Positions 37,652 to 46,537 of a stretch of DNA of 64,000 nucleotides are shown piece after piece. This DNA is from Cytophagales bacterium (GTDB taxonomy: Bacteria > Bacteroidota > Bacteroidia > Cytophagales > 172606-1), in assembly GCA_030448185.1 (NCBI GenBank), contig JAUJNL010000016.1:1-64000 (forward strand), in the 5' to 3' direction. How positions within the stretch are numbered: position 1 is the stretch's first letter; each line of letters starts with the position of its first letter. The translations under genes were made by a program, and so were the position numbers. Below the pieces are notes generated by a model. It saw nothing but the letters and a program-made list of their open reading frames with translations. It made no database searches and had not been told where the DNA came from.

Positions 37652-40477
37652 ATGCACACATTTCGTTTAAGATTTCCCGTATATCTTGGCCTCGCTTTCG
37701 GTCTGATTACCGCTTGTTCCATCAATCAGAACAGACTAGGCAACCGTACGGCCCAAAATCAGGCGGCGGCTGTTGTTCACTCACCCGTTTCACCGGATTT
37801 TCTGACCCCGGCGGACGTAAAATGGCTGTCTGGCACGCACAGCCTCTCTTTACCCGATTGGGGGCCCTACAGCAAGAATTACGTGGGGATCTCACATGTG
37901 GCTGATTCTACGGAAGGACTGCGGTTTGACCTGACCGTATTCCCGGGTTTTTACCGGCAGAAAGTACTGATCCCTAATGTATTGTTTGAGTCGGGCTACC
38001 ATCCCTGGGAGGCTACCCCCGATTTACATTACTTTTCGTTCCGGCACGAACTGGAGTGGAAAGACCAGGTGTATAGTGATATTTCTTTTTCCCGGATTGA
38101 TCCTCAGGCCCGTCTCATCCGGGCTCACTGCGTAAACAATACGGCCGTGCCGCAGAACCTGGTACTGCACTTCATGGCCAATCTCAATTTTCCCGATAGT
38201 AACCCTTTACGCATTGCCTTGCCGCCTGACCGCACCTGGATAAATGCCGTAGATTACCGGAACATGCAGTTTGCGGAGGCCCGTCCGCAGGATAATTTAA
38301 CGTACGATGGCTTCCGGAAAGGAGAAGTTCGCAGCGGCGACTATGTCGGAGGCAGCGCCTTGGGCCAGGGTTTCGGCGCTGATAAAAGCGACGTGGTGGT
38401 TTACCGCTTGCCTCTTTCTACCAAATTAACCAATGCTGTACTGGCTATCCGGTCACGGGTAAAGAAGGGAGAAACGGCTACTTTCCGGGCCAGCGGCCTG
38501 TTAGACCGGGAAATAACCTTAGCCGGTACTGGTAATTTTGAGTGGCAAGTCTTTCCGGTGGGAACGCAGGAAAAGGGTAACTACGAAATTACCCTCTCCT
38601 CCATGGATACTGCCGCCGCCGAACTGGACGGCTTGGCCCTCTTGCAAGCCGGCGAAGTAAACACCATCCAATTGACGCGGTACGAAAACCCGATTCCCAA
38701 AATCACTGCGGGACCTACGCGCAACAGTCTTATATTGAAATACCCAGGCGTAAACCAGTATTACGGCTTAGCCTGGCAAGCTGAACAAGCCGAAATCCGG
38801 GAGATACTGAACGATGAGCTGGACATTTTCCTGCGTAAAAACGTACATAAACACACGACGAAAGTATTCCGGGGCAACGAAAAAGGCCATTTTACCAACG
38901 TATTTCTGCGCCCCATCCCACTAGCGGCTCATACCAGTAAAGCTGTGTATGGTCTGGTTTGCTCGGGCAGTCAAGAGCAAGTAACGCAGTATTTGCAGGG
39001 GTTTGAGGACAAATCCAAATACGAATCTATCTATTCGCAGGCTCGTCAACCGCTGGACCAGGCAAAGCCCACCCCGGCCGGAGAACGCTATGCCTTTGGC
39101 CAGCAACTCATGGCCGCTACCACGCTTACCAACCTGGTCTATCCGGTGTACACGCAACGTTCATACATTAAACACTCCCCGCCGGGTCGCTGGTGGAACA
39201 GCTTATACACCTGGGATTCGGGCTTTATTGGCCTGGGACTGGCCGAACTGGATGCACGCCGGGCCGTAGAATGCTTGAATGCCTATACTACGCCGGAAGG
39301 AGATGAATCCGCATTTATTCACCACGGTTCGCCGGTACCCGTGCAGATCTTTTTATTTCAGGAACTCTGGAACCAGACGCAGTCAAAGGAGTTATTGGCG
39401 TATTTCTACCCGCGTCTGCGGCAATACCATCGGTTTATGGCCGGACGCCTTGGCAGCTCTACCACCCGTACCCTCCGGTCGAATATGCTGAAAACCTGGG
39501 ATTATTTTTATAACTCCGGAGGCTGGGATGATTACCCTCCCCAGCAATACGTGCATGAACAAAAACTCGAATCTACCGTAGCCCCGGTTGTCAATACGGT
39601 GATGGCCATCCGGACGGCCAAAATACTGAGAATGGCAGCGCAAGCTTCCGGCCATGCCCGGGACACGGTTGAATATGACCAGGACATTGCCCTATTCTCC
39701 CAAGCGCTGCAGCAGCACGCCTGGGACAAAAAGTCGGGTTACTTTGGCTACGTACAGCACGATGAGGCCGGCAACCCCGTCAAGATTATGACCACTGAGC
39801 AGGGCGTGAATTACAATATGGGCCTGGATGGCGCTTATCCGCTATTGGCGGGAATCTGCACCCCGGCTCAGCAAGAAGTGCTGTTGCACCGCATTATGGA
39901 CCCGGGCCGGATGTGGACGCCCATTGGCATCTCCGTGGTGGATCAGCAGGCTCCTTATTACCGCAATGACGGCTACTGGAACGGATCGGTATGGTTGCCA
40001 CACCAGTGGTTTGTCTGGAAGACCATGCTCGACCTGGGCCGGGGGGATTATGCCTACCAGATTGCCCAAACCGGATTGGAACTCTGGAAAAAAGAAACGG
40101 AAACCAGCTACAATTCCTTTGAGCATTTTATGGTAAACACGGGCCGTGGCGCCGGCTGGCACCAGTTCTCGGGCCTGTCTACCCCGGTATTATCCTGGTA
40201 TGGCGCCTACTTCAAGCCCGGCCGCCTGACGGTCGGCTTCGATTGCTGGGTAACCGAGAAACGTTTCAATGAGGATCATACCCGGCTGGAGGCCAGGCTA
40301 ACGGTTAATCCTTCCACAGAAAAACGCAGTATGGTAGTAAGTCTGAATCCGGGCCGTAAGTACCGCGTGTACGTCAATGGTCAACCGCTGCCCTTCCGGC
40401 TGATTTCGGCTGGAGTGCTGCAACTGGACCTGCCTGCCGGCATTGCCAGAGCGCAGGTAAGCATACAACCTGTGTAG
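37652..40477 (+). CDS. GH63/MGH1-like glycoside hydrolase lipoprotein
   Basis: A 941-aa secreted glycosidase. The N-terminus is a lipoprotein signal (GLITACS). Residues 50-430 form a beta-sandwich-rich N-domain. The rest is an (alpha/alpha)6 barrel of the GH63/mannosylglycerate-hydrolase-like clan: WWNSLYTWDSGFIGLGLAEL (catalytic-acid region), TWDYFYNSGGWDDYPPQQY and YWNGSVWLPHQWFVWKTMLD. A small beta-domain ends the protein. Known relatives cut alpha-glucosides or alpha-mannosides; the exact substrate is not readable here. The frame is intact and sits between two beta-helix/PUL blocks on the same strand. Confidence 0.85.
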   Translation: MHTFRLRFPVYLGLAFGLITACSINQNRLGNRTAQNQAAAVVHSPVSPDFLTPADVKWLSGTHSLSLPDWGPYSKNYVGISHVADSTEGLRFDLTVFPGFYRQKVLIPNVLFESGYHPWEATPDLHYFSFRHELEWKDQVYSDISFSRIDPQARLIRAHCVNNTAVPQNLVLHFMANLNFPDSNPLRIALPPDRTWINAVDYRNMQFAEARPQDNLTYDGFRKGEVRSGDYVGGSALGQGFGADKSDVVVYRLPLSTKLTNAVLAIRSRVKKGETATFRASGLLDREITLAGTGNFEWQVFPVGTQEKGNYEITLSSMDTAAAELDGLALLQAGEVNTIQLTRYENPIPKITAGPTRNSLILKYPGVNQYYGLAWQAEQAEIREILNDELDIFLRKNVHKHTTKVFRGNEKGHFTNVFLRPIPLAAHTSKAVYGLVCSGSQEQVTQYLQGFEDKSKYESIYSQARQPLDQAKPTPAGERYAFGQQLMAATTLTNLVYPVYTQRSYIKHSPPGRWWNSLYTWDSGFIGLGLAELDARRAVECLNAYTTPEGDESAFIHHGSPVPVQIFLFQELWNQTQSKELLAYFYPRLRQYHRFMAGRLGSSTTRTLRSNMLKTWDYFYNSGGWDDYPPQQYVHEQKLESTVAPVVNTVMAIRTAKILRMAAQASGHARDTVEYDQDIALFSQALQQHAWDKKSGYFGYVQHDEAGNPVKIMTTEQGVNYNMGLDGAYPLLAGICTPAQQEVLLHRIMDPGRMWTPIGISVVDQQAPYYRNDGYWNGSVWLPHQWFVWKTMLDLGRGDYAYQIAQTGLELWKKETETSYNSFEHFMVNTGRGAGWHQFSGLSTPVLSWYGAYFKPGRLTVGFDCWVTEKRFNEDHTRLEARLTVNPSTEKRSMVVSLNPGRKYRVYVNGQPLPFRLISAGVLQLDLPAGIARAQVSIQPV

Positions 40478-40540
40478 ATAGATAAGTGGCAATTTAATGC
40501 TTAGCCGTTCTTAAACAGAAATAACTCTGTCGGTTAACCG

Positions 40541-40796
40541 GATTAGTGCAGGTTCCTTACCCAAGCTATTACTACAGGTAGAATTAAAATTTGGGTCTTT
40601 ATGACTTTACTAAATGAAGCTATGTAGACATGCTTGACGCAAGTCCTACTTGTACCCAAGCGTAGTTGCCAGTCTCCGACTGGCAGGAAGTCGGAGACTT
40701 CCTTTTGTTTCTCCACACAAGACTAAAGCCTTGCCCGAGAAGGGATCAGTGCCGCCATTTTATCTAAGAGATTACTGCAGGCGGAATTAAAATTTG
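40541..40796. repeat. 53-bp imperfect direct repeats around twin hairpins
   Basis: Copies at 40541-40593 and 40744-40796 align without gaps with 39 of 53 identical bases; the last stretch GAATTAAAATTTG is identical. Between them lie two perfect hairpins: GCCAGTC-tcc-GACTGGC (40668-40684) and GGAAGTC-gga-GACTTCC (40686-40702), REP-like in form. The 466-bp gap before the ECF sigma gene (40953) contains no gene. Confidence 0.65.
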
Positions 40797-40952
40797 CACC
40801 TGCAAATATCATTATCAGTATAAAATATTTAACTTTATCAGTAACCCCTAGGTATGCGAGGTAATTGTATAACTGGGTGATATTATCAAATCTACTCTTG
40901 TACCCGTCTGATAGCGAAAGCCGTAAGGGATAAGTTTCACTTCAATTAGTCC

Positions 40953-41552
40953 ATGAAGAATCCTGACAAACCTTATAAAGATGAAAGCAGTCTTTGGCAG
41001 GCTTTTCAGGATGGAGATGAGCAGGCATACGAACTTTTATACCGTAATTACTTCAGTACTTTGTACCGGTACGGCCGAAAATTTACCCCTAATACTACGC
41101 TGATTGAAGACTGTATCCAGGATTTATTTATCGGGTTGTGGAAAGGCCGGCAACAGCTTCAGCAGCCTGCTTCCGTCAAAAACTATCTGCTCAAATCACT
41201 GCGGCAACGCATCTTCAAACAAACCGCCGCGCTGACGAAATCACTCCATCAATCGGGCATCCCCGAAGAATACGATAAGGAAACTATGGTTTCTTACGAA
41301 TTTGAACTGATCGGCCAGCAGACCGAAATAGAGCAGCACGAAAGAGTAAACCGGGCCCTATTACAGTTATCCAAAAGACAAAAAGAAGCCGTGTTCTTAA
41401 AGTTCTACAATAACCTGAGCTACCAGGAAGTGGCCGCGATTATGAACATCAGCATTGAGGCCGTCTATAACCTGATTTCCAAGTCGGTAGCCCTGCTGCA
41501 AAAGACCATAAATAAGATCTATATCCTGCTGCTCGTACTCATGCTTGGTTGA
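40953..41552 (+). CDS. ECF RNA polymerase sigma factor
   Basis: A 199-aa sigma-70 family ECF factor. Region 2 is at about residues 20-95 (YELLYRNYFSTLYRYGRKFT, then DCIQDLFIGLWK). Region 4 is at about 130-185, with LSKRQKEAVFLKFYNNLSYQ and EVAAIMNISIEAVYNLISKS forming the -35-binding HTH. A hydrophobic tail (IYILLLVLMLG) is unusual and could tether it to the membrane. It is followed, after one intervening lipoprotein gene, by FecR and an STN-type SusC, so it is the regulator of that polysaccharide locus. Confidence 0.92.
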   Translation: MKNPDKPYKDESSLWQAFQDGDEQAYELLYRNYFSTLYRYGRKFTPNTTLIEDCIQDLFIGLWKGRQQLQQPASVKNYLLKSLRQRIFKQTAALTKSLHQSGIPEEYDKETMVSYEFELIGQQTEIEQHERVNRALLQLSKRQKEAVFLKFYNNLSYQEVAAIMNISIEAVYNLISKSVALLQKTINKIYILLLVLMLG

Positions 41553-41609
41553 ATGACTTTTCTTTCCTTCCCTTCGCCCCAGCTATTCTCCTGTTAGCGG
41601 AAATAGAAG

Positions 41610-42332
41610 ATGAAACACATTTACCTAATCGGTCTGCTTCTTGTTAGTATAAGCGCATGTCAGGATTCTTCTTCCCGGCAGGTGCAGCAATCTGATCGGA
41701 AAGCTGATACGCTTTTTTATCTCAAGGCAAGGTTGGCAACCATGGATTTGGTGAAAGACTTGGGCGAGGCTTTTGATGAGAGAGAGCATAAGCTTGTCCT
41801 GCCTCCCCAGCTGCCTCCAGTGGAGGATATTTATGCTGATTCTTTAAATTGTGCTTTGTATGGTGCTCCTTCCCCTGCCTTGCGGAGTCAACATTATCCC
41901 TTCAATCAAGCAAAAGCAGTAAAACTTATCTCTTATAAGGCATTCTCCTACCTGGATACAGCGGTTCATGATCAATCCCACCACTACTTACTTCTGTATC
42001 AGGGAAAGCTGAATCTGAGGGAAACTAAACAAACCGTATCCTTACGGGAAGCACAAATTGATTCGCTGGCTCATCTCTTGTATAATTTCCAGTATAAAGG
42101 GGCAACCTTTACTTACTCAGAAGCTAAATGTTTGTTTACGGCCCGTAATGCGATTATCTTTTACAATTCTGAAGATAAGCCCTTTGCCTATATGGAGATT
42201 TGCTTTAGCTGTGAGCAGTTTTTAGTTTTCCCTAAATGGTTTCAGACGGGAGAGTTCTGCAATCAGAAGTTTACCTTACTAGCCGCGTTTTTTCGACAAG
42301 TCGGCATCAGCTCCGGGATAGGACCTGAGTGA
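41610..42332 (+). CDS. Hypothetical lipoprotein between sigma and anti-sigma genes
   Basis: A 240-aa protein with a lipoprotein signal (LLLVSISAC). The mature part is mixed alpha/beta with a Cys-containing motif CFSCEQFLVFPKWF near residue 200 and another Cys in KCLFTARNAIIFYN. I recognise no domain. It interrupts the usual ECF-sigma/FecR pair: 57 bp after the sigma gene and 166 bp before FecR. It is AT-richer than its neighbours, so it may be a later insertion. Confidence 0.75.
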   Translation: MKHIYLIGLLLVSISACQDSSSRQVQQSDRKADTLFYLKARLATMDLVKDLGEAFDEREHKLVLPPQLPPVEDIYADSLNCALYGAPSPALRSQHYPFNQAKAVKLISYKAFSYLDTAVHDQSHHYLLLYQGKLNLRETKQTVSLREAQIDSLAHLLYNFQYKGATFTYSEAKCLFTARNAIIFYNSEDKPFAYMEICFSCEQFLVFPKWFQTGEFCNQKFTLLAAFFRQVGISSGIGPE

Positions 42333-42498
42333 CGTCCACTTTTATCAAATTGCCTTGTGCTTATAAAAATCTGCTCAGCTTCCGGGCAAAATTATATGCC
42401 GTACAAAATAAAGTAAAAACTTTGATGAGATATCCTCCATCGGCGGATAATACCTATAGAAGCCTGTACCTAACCTTCTTCCAATTCCTTATCCTTAT

Positions 42499-43569
42499 AT
42501 GGATTACGCTGACTTCTCGGCCGAAGACTTTGCTTTGGATGAGCATTTTCAACAATGGGTCCTGGCGCCGGATACCGAAACAGCCCGGTTCTGGCAAAGG
42601 TGGCTGCAGGCACATCCCGAAAAAGAGTCGGCTATCCGCGAAGCGGAAATAATTGTGCAGCAAATGAGTAAGGACGATGAGGGCCCGGCCCCTGATCGGG
42701 AGGAAATTGTCTGGACCAACATTTACAGACACCTGCAGGAAGAAGGTTTTGGACAAACTGCACCGGTGCAGCCGCGGCGCTTGCCCGTGTTTGCCTTTGT
42801 CACTAGTCTCTCGACCTGGCAAAAGGTAGCCGCTGGATTTGCCGGATTCCTGCTGGTGGCCTCTTTATTACTGATGGTAAATCAGATTCGTGGGACCCGG
42901 TACACAACCGGTTTTGCCCAAACCGAGAACATTACCTTACCTGACGGCTCGGAGGTAACGCTCAACGCCAACTCTTCATTACGCTTACCTTCCTCCTGGA
43001 ACTCCAATCAGGCCCGGGAGGTATGGCTCGAAGGAGAGGCTTTCTTCCACGTTAGAAAAAAGCCCGGGGCTGCCAATGCCCGTTTTATTGTCCACACCGG
43101 TCAGTTGCGGGTGGAAGTACTGGGAACGCAGTTTAATGTAAACAACCGCCGGGGAAAAACGAAAGTAGTGTTAACGGAGGGGAAAGTGCAGGTAAACGAC
43201 CCCGATAAGGGCCATAAGCTGATGATGCAGCCCGGCGATTACGTAGAGTACTCCGGTCAACAGGCTGCCATTGCAAGAAAAAAAGTAGATCCCTCCCTGT
43301 ACTCTTCCTGGAAAAATAACCGCCTCATTTTCACTGATACGCCCCTTGGGGAAATTGCCCATCGCTTAGAGGACCATTACGGAGTGCAGGTGGTATTTAA
43401 AGATGCGTCCTTGCAAGAGCTTGCCTTCACCGGCAATTTCCCCGCCAATGACCTCCCCTTCTTCCTGCAAGTACTTTCCCGGTCTTTGAACATTTCCGTA
43501 ATCCGGGACGGCAATCAACTCATCATAGATCAGGAATCCGAAAATAAGGCCCCCTCGCAACCGCAATAA
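42499..43569 (+). CDS. FecR family anti-sigma protein
   Basis: A 356-aa transmembrane regulator. The cytoplasmic N-terminus is at about residues 1-95; a membrane span (WQKVAAGFAGFLLVASLLLM) is at about 110-130. The periplasmic FecR domain is at about 145-250 (ENITLPDGSEVTLNANSSLR, WLEGEAFFHV, VEVLGTQFNVN). The DUF4974 domain is at the end (LEDHYGVQVVFKD). It holds the ECF sigma factor inactive until the SusC receptor's STN domain signals substrate binding. The gene is followed 9 bp later by susC, so they share a transcript. Confidence 0.93.
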   Translation: MDYADFSAEDFALDEHFQQWVLAPDTETARFWQRWLQAHPEKESAIREAEIIVQQMSKDDEGPAPDREEIVWTNIYRHLQEEGFGQTAPVQPRRLPVFAFVTSLSTWQKVAAGFAGFLLVASLLLMVNQIRGTRYTTGFAQTENITLPDGSEVTLNANSSLRLPSSWNSNQAREVWLEGEAFFHVRKKPGAANARFIVHTGQLRVEVLGTQFNVNNRRGKTKVVLTEGKVQVNDPDKGHKLMMQPGDYVEYSGQQAAIARKKVDPSLYSSWKNNRLIFTDTPLGEIAHRLEDHYGVQVVFKDASLQELAFTGNFPANDLPFFLQVLSRSLNISVIRDGNQLIIDQESENKAPSQPQ

Positions 43570-43577
43570 TCAGTCGC

Positions 43578-45271
43578 ATGAAAAAAACACTACCGTCACT
43601 CAATCTTTTACTGGCAGTGCTCCTAAGCCTGATAGCGGGAGCTATAACCATTACAATCCCGGTCACGGCTCAGGAAGTAGCCTCCGCCCAGACGCCGCAG
43701 GAAGGAGAATCAAGCAGTCATTCTGCCGCCAAGCGGGAATTAAAAGCCGTCTTGTCCGAAATTCAATCCAGGCAAAACGTCTATTTCAGCTACAACAGCC
43801 ATTCGCTTAAGAATAAGTATGTAACGATCCAGACCGCAGCCATCAACCGCGAGAACCTGGAAAAGTTTCTTCGGGAAGCTATAGCCCCAGTGGGACTGAA
43901 AATTGAAAAACTAAAGGATAATCAGTACCTGATCTATGCTCATACGAACAAAAGGCAGCTTAGAGAAATCAGAGGGATAGCTCCATCGGCTGACACCGCC
44001 AAACAAGCCCTGATTGACCAGTTGCTGGAATCTGCCCAAACTTCCTTTTCAACCACGCTGTCTGCTGCACCAGTTACCCTGTCCGGTAAGGTCACCGCTG
44101 ACACGGGAGGAGAACTGCCCGGGGTAAGTGTCGTGCTCAAAGGGACTACCACCGGCACCGCCACGGATTCAGAAGGCAATTATACCCTTACTGTTCCGGA
44201 TGGGAATGGAACTTTAGTGTTTTCATTCATCGGATACGTCACGGAAGAAGTGCCCATTGGTGGCCGGACCCGGATCGATATGTCTCTGGCTCCTGATATT
44301 AAAGCCCTGCAGGAAGTAGTGGTTGTAGGGTATGGCACCCAGACCCGCCGCAATATCACCGGTTCAGTGGCTTCGATCAACACCAAAGAGCTGGAAGGCG
44401 TACCGCAGGCGGGAATTGACGCCCTGATGCAGGGCCGTGCCGCCGGAGTGCAGGTTATTCAAAACTCGGGCACGCCGGGAGGCGGGGTTACGGTCCGCAT
44501 CCGGGGAACTACATCGATCAGTTCGGGCAATGAGCCACTGTACGTAGTTGACGGCATTCCGATAGCGGCCGGCGATTTTTCGGGCATTAATGCCGGTCAG
44601 CAGGGCACTAATGCCTTAAATGATATTAATCCCAGTGATATTGAATCGATTGAAATACTGAAAGATGCCTCGGCTTCAGCCATTTACGGAGCCCGGGCCG
44701 CCAACGGCGTAGTACTGATCACCACCAAACGGGGCAAAGCCGGAAAGGCCAGCGTAAGCCTCAACCTAAGCCGGGGGGTGCAGCAGTTGGGAAAGAAAAT
44801 GGATATGCTCAACAGCCGCGAACTCGTGCAGCTGTTTTATGATCAGACCATTAACGCTAACCAGTCGGTGCCGGAATTTTTAAAAGATACAACCTCGCTT
44901 TTCGATCCCCGCAACCAAACCGATTGGCAGGACGTCTTGTTTCGTCCGGCCCCCATTACTACGGCGGATCTGTCTTTCCGGGGCGGCAACCCCAATCTCC
45001 GGTATGCAGTTACGTTTGGCTATTTCGATCAGCAGGGCATTGTCATCAATTCAGGGTACAAGCGGTTTACTTCCCGCCTGAACCTGGACTACGAAGTCAG
45101 CAAAAGACTCCGATTAGGGAACAGCGTCGCCTTTACCCGGTCCAATAACCAGCGCATTACTTCGGATAACAATGAGCAGGCTGTACTGGCCAATGCCGTC
45201 CGGATGCTGCCTTTCGTGCCGGTATACAACGAAGACGGGAGTTATAATTTTGAAAAAAATACCCCTTAGTA
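43578..45271 (+). pseudogene. STN-type SusC receptor, first part (IS-split)
   Basis: The first 562 codons of a SusC/TonB receptor of about 1160 aa. It has a signal peptide; an STN (secretin/TonB N-terminal) signalling domain at about 50-110 (ELKAVLSEIQSRQNVYFSYN); a carboxypeptidase regulatory-like domain at about 165-240 (LPGVSVVLKGTTTG); a TonB box and plug at about 250-380 (LQEVVVVGYGTQTRRNITGS, LYVVDGIPIA); and early barrel strands. The frame stops at TAG just before the ISKra4-type element. The rest is at 47573-49352. With the first part only, no barrel can form. Confidence 0.93.
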
Positions 45272-45325
45272 GGGTGTAGGACAAGTTCTGAAAAGCAATT
45301 TAACTTAGGTAAAAAAACGGGTATC

Positions 45326-45544
45326 ATGCACGAAGAAGCCGAATTTAAAGCACTATATGAGCAGTTTGTTGCTTGGAAGCAAAGTCAGCAAGGTCAACAG
45401 GATGGATATGCGTATGAGAAAAGCTTCGCCGATTTTTGTCAGCAGTTCAATCAGCAATTATTAGAATTGGCTGCTAACCCTAAGGTGAGTGCAGGGGAAA
45501 AGCAAGGGGCTAAAAAAAAGTCCATACCCGGTTCGGAAAAATAA
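45326..45544 (+). CDS. ISKra4-like transposase, 5' frame
   Basis: 72 codons, MHEEAEFKALYEQFVAWKQS and a helical Gln-rich N-terminal region. Read alone, it ends SIPGSEK. The slippery site A AAA AAG at 45514-45520 near its end allows a -1 shift into the long frame. Confidence 0.8.
   Translation: MHEEAEFKALYEQFVAWKQSQQGQQDGYAYEKSFADFCQQFNQQLLELAANPKVSAGEKQGAKKKSIPGSEK
45514..45520 (+). promoter_or_regulatory. Slippery heptamer A AAA AAG
   Basis: In the upstream frame the codons are AAA AAA AAG, giving the classical -1 slippery heptamer A AAA AAG inside a run of eight A. A -1 shift here continues as VHTRFGKIMVPVTHCLAPSG into the downstream frame, matching the continuous sequence of related transposases. 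Confidence 0.65.
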
Positions 45545-46494
45545 TGGTTCCGGTTACGCATTGCTTAGCTCCCAGTGGCAGGCAAGGTTTTCGCTTGAGT
45601 CCCTATTTTCAGGAGAAGGCTTTACTAGTAGGCCAGGCACTGCCTTTTGATCAAGCCAGTGCATTGATCGAAGAGTTGCTCGGAGAGCCTATGAGCGACA
45701 AGCAGATTGAGCGGGTGTGTCATTATTATGGACAAGTACTGGAAGCAGAAAAACAACAAGAGCCGGTTTACCAGGCTACTGAGCAGTTGCATTACGCCAT
45801 GATGGATGGGTCAATGGTCTTTATCCGGCAAGAAGGCTGGCGGGAGATTAAATTAGGAAGGGTATTTGCTGAGCGTGACTCGATGGCTGAAAAACAGCGG
45901 GGGACGATCCGAGAAAGCCGATATGTAGCTCATTTAGGGGGTCATGATGGGTTTTTAGAAGAATTTGACCACTTACTTTCCGGCAAGAAACAACTGGTTG
46001 CCTTGGCAGATGGAGCCCGTTGGATATGGCAGTATTGGGATACATTCCATCCGGAGGCAATCCAGATTCTGGACTTCTACCATGTAGTGGAGAAAATCGG
46101 TCAGTGGGCTTCGCTCTTGTTCACTGACCCGGCCAAGCAACAGGAGTGGATGGATTTACAGGAGCAGTATTTGCTCACCAATCAAGCCAGAGAAGTAATT
46201 GACGCTATTACTAGCTTTACCTGCCAGGGAGAAAAAAAGAAGCTTCAGGACCAGTTACTCACCTATTTGAAAAACAACCTTGATCGTATGCACTACCAGA
46301 CTTACCGGGAAAAAGGCTACCACATTGGTTCAGGAGCCATTGAAGCCGCCCATCGTAACGTGATTCAAAAAAGACTTAAGCTCTCCGGACAGCGTTGGAC
46401 GGCGCAAGGACTTCAACAAGTAGCCAACTTAAGAGTAGCTTACCTGTCGAACCAGTGGGAATGCGTCCAAAGTGCTATCCGATCTGCCGCTTAA
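45544..46494 (+). CDS. ISKra4-like transposase, catalytic frame
   Basis: 316 codons with the family's catalytic landmarks: YAMMDGSMVFIRQEGWREIK (first Asp), QILDFYHVVEKIGQWA (second Asp) and YHIGSGAIEAAHRNVIQKRL (Glu in GAIEAAHR). The ATG at 45544 overlaps the stop of the first frame (TAATG), so re-initiation could also give this shorter product. Both ends and the catalytic residues are intact, so the element may be active. Confidence 0.85.
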   Translation: MVPVTHCLAPSGRQGFRLSPYFQEKALLVGQALPFDQASALIEELLGEPMSDKQIERVCHYYGQVLEAEKQQEPVYQATEQLHYAMMDGSMVFIRQEGWREIKLGRVFAERDSMAEKQRGTIRESRYVAHLGGHDGFLEEFDHLLSGKKQLVALADGARWIWQYWDTFHPEAIQILDFYHVVEKIGQWASLLFTDPAKQQEWMDLQEQYLLTNQAREVIDAITSFTCQGEKKKLQDQLLTYLKNNLDRMHYQTYREKGYHIGSGAIEAAHRNVIQKRLKLSGQRWTAQGLQQVANLRVAYLSNQWECVQSAIRSAA

Positions 46495-46537
46495 AAACCC
46501 AATGGTAAACTTGTCCTACACCCCCCTTAGTATCATT

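Larger units (their letters stand above)
45272..46523 (+). mobile_element. ISKra4-like element in susC
   Basis: 1252 bp with perfect short terminal inverted repeats GGGTGTAGGACAAGTT at both ends. It is flanked by the 9-bp direct repeat CCCTTAGTA at 45263-45271 and 46524-46532. It carries two overlapping frames that form one transposase by frameshift. Confidence 0.88.

Noticed and set aside
42329-42652. A 107-codon ORF overlapping lipoprotein stop and FecR start
   Set aside because: It overlaps the well-supported FecR N-terminus in another frame and has no domain content.
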